Assembly (NCBI GenBank): GCA_004295045.1
Contig: SHND01000024.1
Coordinates: 62,001-126,000 of the forward strand
Source: Chloroflexota bacterium
Lineage (GTDB): Bacteria; Chloroflexota; Anaerolineae; UBA4142; SHND01
Direction of reading: 5' to 3'
DNA: 64,000 bases
The notes under the pieces were generated by a model that did not search any database, was not told the DNA's origin, and saw only the letters and a list, made by a program, of their open reading frames with translations. Shown here piece after piece: positions 60,709 through 64,000 of the stretch (position 1 is the stretch's first letter; each line of letters opens with the position of its first letter). The position numbers and the translations under genes were made by a program.

Positions 60709-61080
60709 ATGGAGAATTTGACGGTCTCATTCCGATTGACAAAACGCGAAGCTCGCGAACTAGAGCGGCTTGCCATACGCAAACGACTCAAACGCGACCG
60801 TGCAGCGCGTGAAATTTTCCGTGAAGCATTGCGGCGTGAGAATGTACACGAATATGTCTTGCAAGAGATGGCGCGTCGGCAGGCAAGCTCCGAGTGGAAA
60901 AAAACATTCGAGCGCATCGAAAATTTTCGCGCAAAAGTTCGACCCCTTCCTGAAGCGGAGCTGGACGCTGATATCGAAGCAGCTATTCGAGCAGTACGAA
61001 AGAAAACACAAAATGTGGCAGACGGTTTTGCAAGGACGATTCCGTCTCGTCGTTTCAGCAAAAATTCTTTCCGAACTTGA
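60709..61080 (+). CDS. RHH-type antitoxin, C-terminus altered
   Basis: A 123-residue protein with a ribbon-helix-helix start (MENLTVSFRLTKREARELERLAIRKRLKRDRAAREIFREAL, about 1-41), followed by helices ending in EAELDADIEAAIRAVRKK. In RHH antitoxins of this kind the protein normally stops soon after such an AIRAVR helix. Here it runs on for another 22 residues that are out of frame with the toxin remnant, so its end is probably a product of a deletion. CTGGAGG precedes the ATG. See the toxin remnant at 61013. Confidence 0.75.
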   Translation: MENLTVSFRLTKREARELERLAIRKRLKRDRAAREIFREALRRENVHEYVLQEMARRQASSEWKKTFERIENFRAKVRPLPEAELDADIEAAIRAVRKKTQNVADGFARTIPSRRFSKNSFRT

Positions 61081-61369
61081 GCGCGTCTTGGGCTATCGGC
61101 GGATTGTGCGCAAGCAACCCGAAGCACGCAAGTATTTTGGCGAATTTTTGGACGCGCTCCGCGACGCTGGTTTTGAAGCGGAAGATTTGTACAAAGTCTC
61201 TGTAGTAAAAGATGATCCTACCGACGACATTTTTCTTGCGGTCGCGTACGAGGTCAAAGCAGACTATCTCGTCAGCGAAGACCCGCACCTCCGCAATATC
61301 AAGTACTTTTACGGTACCCAGATAGTCGGTTTGGAGCAATTCGAACAAGAAATCGGACTCGCAAAATAG
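61013..61369 (+). pseudogene. PIN-domain toxin remnant lacking its N-terminus
   Basis: The frame gives a PIN-type C-terminal portion: QGRFRLVVSAKILSELERVL then DDPTDDIFLAVAYEVKADYLVSEDPHL and the late helix with FEQEIGL. In intact PIN toxins (COG1569 type) such a protein starts with an Asp-Thr-Asn block of about 20 residues that holds the first catalytic Asp. That segment is missing, and the frame overlaps the antitoxin C-terminus by 68 bases. An ATG at 61013 could start translation, but the product would lack the first catalytic Asp. A deletion that joined antitoxin to toxin is the simplest explanation. Confidence 0.75.
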
Positions 61370-61378
61370 GAATCAATT

Positions 61379-61405
61379 GCCGCTGAAATTTCAGCGGCTT
61401 TTTTG
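61379..61405 (+). terminator. Terminator after the PIN remnant
   Basis: The perfect palindrome GCCGCTGAAATTTCAGCGGC (61379-61398) is followed by a T run. Confidence 0.85.
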
Positions 61406-61508
61406 TGGCAAAAAAATTGCCTCTAGCTACTCCTCCTTTGTTTGCATTCCGTTTACAAAAGGGTTGTATGCTTGCGTTGGCGGAATCGGCAAAGGATTCG
61501 TTTGCCCG

Positions 61509-61535
61509 GTGGCGCAAATTTGAAATTTGCGCCAC
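61509..61535. promoter_or_regulatory. 27-bp perfect palindrome upstream of the response regulator gene
   Basis: A 13-bp arm (GTGGCGCAAATTT) with its exact complement around one central base. It lies 25 bases upstream of the start codon at 61561. It could be an autoregulatory site or a short dispersed repeat; no T run follows. Confidence 0.55.
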
Positions 61536-61560
61536 GAATGTCCAAAGGAAAATTTATTGC

Positions 61561-62232
61561 ATGAGCAAAATTATGGTCGTGGACGACGACCCACACATTC
61601 GCGAGTTGGTGGGCGTATTTCTTAAACAAGAAGCGTTCGACGTGTACGAAGCGCGCGATGGCGTGCAAGCGCTGGAGCAATTAGAATCTGTCAAACCCGA
61701 TTTGATGATTCTCGATGTGATGATGCCGAACATGGATGGCTGGGCATTGCTGCGCGATGTACGGACGAGTTACGATTTTCCGGTACTGATGTTGACCGCC
61801 AAAGGTGAAACGGCGCAAAAAATCAAGGGCTTTCAACATGGCGCCGATGATTATTTGGTGAAACCGTTCGAGCCGGCGGAATTGGTTGTGCGTGTACGCG
61901 CCTTGCTCAAACGCTACCGCATTGCGACATCGCAAACGGTCCAAATCGGCGAACTGTTCATGGACCACAAAACGCATCAAGTTGTCGTCAATGGCACAAG
62001 TTTGACCTTGCCTATGAAAGAATTTGAACTCTTGTTCAAGTTGGCGAGCTATCCCGAACAAACACTGACGCGCGAAGTTTTGATTCAAGATATTTGGGGT
62101 TACGATTTTGAAGGCAACGAACGCACGCTCGACGTACACATCAATCGCTTGCGCGAACGTTTTCCCGAAGCCAAACATTCTTTCCGCATCAGAACGATTC
62201 GCGGCTTGGGCTATCGCATGGAGGTCGCGTGA
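61561..62232 (+). CDS. OmpR/PhoB-family response regulator
   Basis: A 223-residue regulator. The receiver (1-118) keeps all key residues: Asp8-Asp9-Asp10, phosphoacceptor Asp52 (ILDVMMPNMDG), Thr79 region (MLTAKGE) and Lys101 (DYLVKPF). The C-terminal winged helix has LPMKEFELLFKLASYP, ERTLDVHINRLRERFP and the wing RTIRGLGYRMEV. The start at ATG 61561 has AAGGAAAA upstream; a longer frame to 61405 lacks any family resemblance. It overlaps the histidine kinase by GTGA, so the two make one system. The palindrome at 61509-61535 is its candidate operator. Confidence 0.93.
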   Translation: MSKIMVVDDDPHIRELVGVFLKQEAFDVYEARDGVQALEQLESVKPDLMILDVMMPNMDGWALLRDVRTSYDFPVLMLTAKGETAQKIKGFQHGADDYLVKPFEPAELVVRVRALLKRYRIATSQTVQIGELFMDHKTHQVVVNGTSLTLPMKEFELLFKLASYPEQTLTREVLIQDIWGYDFEGNERTLDVHINRLRERFPEAKHSFRIRTIRGLGYRMEVA

Positions 62233-63305
62233 TTTTTCTCAAGCGGCTGGGCGCCGCTTTCATCGGCTTTGTCGCCATTGTCACATTTTTGAGCATTGTT
62301 TTTACGGCAGCGTATTATGCCACGACGTGGCTTTTTGCGCAGCTCTATTACACACCTTCGCCACTTATCCAGCAGCTTTTGACCTCTATCTTTGGTCTGC
62401 TCATCGTACTCATCACAGTCGGCACGATTGGATTCATCAATCACGGTAGGATGGAGGTGTGGCAGGACGGACTCTTTGGGTCCATCGTGGATGCGCTCGG
62501 ACGCATCGCGCAGGGCGACTATAGCGTGCGCTTGGACAATCCAAAAATGAATGGCAGTGGCGGCAAACCCGTGGGCATGTTGGTACAAAGTGTGAATACG
62601 CTGGCGCAAGAATTGAACGCGATGGAGACGATGCGCCAAGAATTTATTTCGAATGTTTCGCACGAAATTCAATCGCCGCTCACCTCGATTCGCGGTTTCG
62701 CCCACGCGCTGCATGACGACAATTTGGATGCTGCCGACCGCGCGCACTATTTGAACATTATCGAAACTGAAAGTACGCGCCTTTCCAACTTGACGGAAAA
62801 TCTGCTCGCGCTCGCATCGCTCGATTCCGAAAGCTACACGCTCGATCCCAAACCGTATCGTCTCGATGTGCAGCTTCGCGACATCGTGCTGGCGTGCGAA
62901 CCGCAGTGGCAAGCCAAACAAATCGAAATGAATTTGGCAAGCGAACCCGTCACGCTTGCGGGCGATCAAGATTTGTTGAATCAAGTGTGGCTCAATTTGA
63001 TTCACAACAGCATCAAGTTCACACCGGCGCGCGGCAAAATTTGTATGGCGCTGCACACGCGCGACAACGCTATCGAATTTTGCATTACCGACACCGGCAG
63101 CGGTATTGCGCCGGCGGACCAAGCGCGCATTTTTGAACGATTTTACAAAGCCGATGCTTCGCGCGAACGCGCGCGCGGCGGCAGCGGTTTGGGTTTGGCG
63201 ATTGCGAAAAAAATTGTCGAAATGCACCACGGCACCATCGCGGTGCAAAGCGCCTTGGGCGCGGGCAGCACGTTCACCGTGTCCTTGCCCAATCAACCGA
63301 ATTGA
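62229..63305 (+). CDS. Sensor histidine kinase
   Basis: A 358-residue kinase. Two membrane helices (about 6-30 and 50-70) enclose a short outside loop of about 18 residues, so it may sense something in the membrane or a partner protein. A HAMP-like linker (about 85-105) leads to the H-box with His145 (NVSHEIQSPLTSIRGF), N-box (LNLIHNSIKFTP), and G-boxes DTGSGIAPADQARIFERFY and GGSGLGLAIAKKIVEMH. All ATP and phosphotransfer motifs are intact. The GTG start overlaps the response regulator stop (GTGA at 62229-62232), a typical translational coupling. The signal is unknown; the ABC exporter downstream is a possible target. Confidence 0.93.
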   Translation: MIFLKRLGAAFIGFVAIVTFLSIVFTAAYYATTWLFAQLYYTPSPLIQQLLTSIFGLLIVLITVGTIGFINHGRMEVWQDGLFGSIVDALGRIAQGDYSVRLDNPKMNGSGGKPVGMLVQSVNTLAQELNAMETMRQEFISNVSHEIQSPLTSIRGFAHALHDDNLDAADRAHYLNIIETESTRLSNLTENLLALASLDSESYTLDPKPYRLDVQLRDIVLACEPQWQAKQIEMNLASEPVTLAGDQDLLNQVWLNLIHNSIKFTPARGKICMALHTRDNAIEFCITDTGSGIAPADQARIFERFYKADASRERARGGSGLGLAIAKKIVEMHHGTIAVQSALGAGSTFTVSLPNQPN

Positions 63306-63365
63306 AATTCGTTGCGGATAGACTTTTGCGGGCATGACAGAAATTTTCAAGCAATAACGCAAGCC

Positions 63366-63400
63366 GATGCGTCGAAAAAATATTCGACGCATCATTTTTT
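63366..63400 (+). terminator. Terminator of the two-component operon
   Basis: GATGCGTCGAA and TTCGACGCATC form an 11-bp stem with a 6-base A/T-rich loop, followed by a T run. Confidence 0.85.
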
Positions 63401-63492
63401 GTATTCGAAATTTAAATCGAGTTTATATGCGCGCGGTATGCTGACAACGTATTACGACAATGGCACGATAAACTATACTCACGAGGAACAAA

Positions 63493-64000
63493 ATGATGGA
63501 ACATGAAAATCGCAGCGCACCACGCGCGCGAAATCAACAAGATGAAAAAGTTACATTCAATGCAATCAACTGGCGGCGACTGTTATCATTTTTACGCCCC
63601 TACTGGAAGCAAATGACCGTCGCCATCATCGCACTAGTGGCATCCACGGGCTTGGGCTTGGTCTTTCCACTCTTTATCATGCAATTACTCACCGTTGCAA
63701 CCCAAGCGACAAACTATGCGCCGTTGAATACATTGACCGCCGCGCTCATCGGCATCTTTTTACTCCAAGCCCTGTTCACCTTTACGCAAGATTATTTCAT
63801 CTCGTCTGTGGGTGAGCATGTGGTGTACGATTTACGGACATTGCTGTTTGAGCATTTACAATTTCTCTCGCTCGATTTTTACGCGAATCGCCGCGTCGGT
63901 GAAATTGTTTCGCGCTTGTCGAGTGATGTAACCCAAATGCGGACAATGCTGACCACCAACATCACGTCACTGCTGAGCCAGATTTTGACGCTTGTCGGCG
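63493..64000 (+). CDS. ABC transporter, type 1 exporter permease portion (partial)
   Basis: The 169 codons in the window are the N-terminal part of a half-transporter of the MsbA/LmrA type, with the ATPase domain outside the window. A charged start of about 25 residues is followed by LLSFLRPYWKQMTVAIIALVAS, a second helix with TLTAALIGIFLLQALF, and the family block VGEHVVYDLRTLLFEHLQFLSLDFYANRRVGEIVSRLSSDV, which carries the conserved intracellular loop. It would export a lipid, drug or peptide. Two adjacent ATG codons (63493 and 63496) are possible starts; GAGGA lies upstream. The gene follows the two-component system but after a terminator. Confidence 0.88.
   Translation, partial: MMEHENRSAPRARNQQDEKVTFNAINWRRLLSFLRPYWKQMTVAIIALVASTGLGLVFPLFIMQLLTVATQATNYAPLNTLTAALIGIFLLQALFTFTQDYFISSVGEHVVYDLRTLLFEHLQFLSLDFYANRRVGEIVSRLSSDVTQMRTMLTTNITSLLSQILTLVG

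Noticed and set aside
1..64000. tRNA, rRNA, tmRNA, RNase P RNA and CRISPR arrays
   Set aside because: I saw no T-loop/CCA, no conserved rRNA or RNase P motifs and no regularly spaced direct repeats. A covariance-model scan would be decisive.

Overview
The window is chromosomal DNA from a free-living bacterium. I infer Chloroflexota, probably the Anaerolineae lineage, with medium confidence. The reasons are family-level only: a cyclase/NB-ARC/TPR signalling protein, Thr/Pro-stalk lipoproteins of a type common there, an HspR-type heat-shock repressor, an NHLP-clan (Os1348-like) small protein, a membrane pyrophosphatase, and promoters with good TTGACA/TATAAT boxes. I saw no rRNA, tRNA, CRISPR array, prophage or insertion-sequence transposase. 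The DNA is unusually rich in CGCG/GCGC words.

Layout. 1-1.5 kb: end of a membrane pyrophosphatase, an RRM RNA-binding protein with a long leader, and a DUF1992 protein. 1.5-8.1 kb (minus strand): a TPP enzyme, a dolichol-phosphate-mannose-synthase-like glycosyltransferase and a 1350-residue YfhO-flippase fusion. 8.5-14.8 kb: an atypical response regulator, a WecG-type glycosyltransferase, a class III aminotransferase, and the C1 pair fchA-fhs. 14.9-20.5 kb: the primary sigma factor, a nucleotidyltransferase, and an hsp20-lon operon. 21.3-25 kb: a PHP/AlbA-type fusion and a LysM/C39 secreted protein. 25-28.3 kb (minus): DUF1801, membrane protein, a cytochrome b/sulfite-oxidase fusion and a cupin. 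28.6-31 kb: a P1 peptidase, an isoprenoid-synthase-like protein and a RiPP-precursor-like small protein, possibly one system. 32-35.7 kb: a Mog protein and two MFS transporters. 36-40.9 kb: cyclase/NB-ARC/TPR regulator, quinone reductase, YqeY, YjjX. 40.9-45.1 kb (minus): five related lipoproteins interrupted by an AMMECR1 protein. 45.3-49.4 kb (minus): a replication-initiation block (dnaB, DnaD-like, a tandem-duplicated DnaC-like loader) with a bifunctional-nuclease-family protein upstream. 49.7-53.9 kb: zinc-ribbon protein, pyruvate kinase, DtxR regulator, cupredoxin and Ftr1 iron permease. 54-60.6 kb: a proteostasis region (hsp20, dnaJ/cbpA, hspR, BON protein, clpB) with a putative toxin-antitoxin pair inside. 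60.7-64 kb: a broken RHH/PIN module, a two-component system and the start of an ABC exporter.

How the genes work together. The strongest regulatory story is heat shock. A perfect inverted repeat (ACTTGATAA-N5-TTATCAAGT), close to the HspR HAIR operator, lies between the divergent hsp20 and dnaJ promoters, and hspR itself is the second gene of the dnaJ operon. A matching half-site lies in the hsp20-lon leader. A second theme is iron: a DtxR regulator diverges from a cupredoxin/Ftr1 pair. A third is low-complexity repeat invasion: several families of short-word repeats (TTCGAA-type, GACGACAGAC-type, GTGACGAGTGACGGG-type, GATTTATGATTT-type and a TGTCATTTCGA palindrome) sit between genes and, in at least two genes, in frame inside coding sequence.

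Limits: all family names come from reading the proteins, without any database search. Start codons are chosen from ribosome-binding sites, overlaps and family habit, and alternatives are noted.
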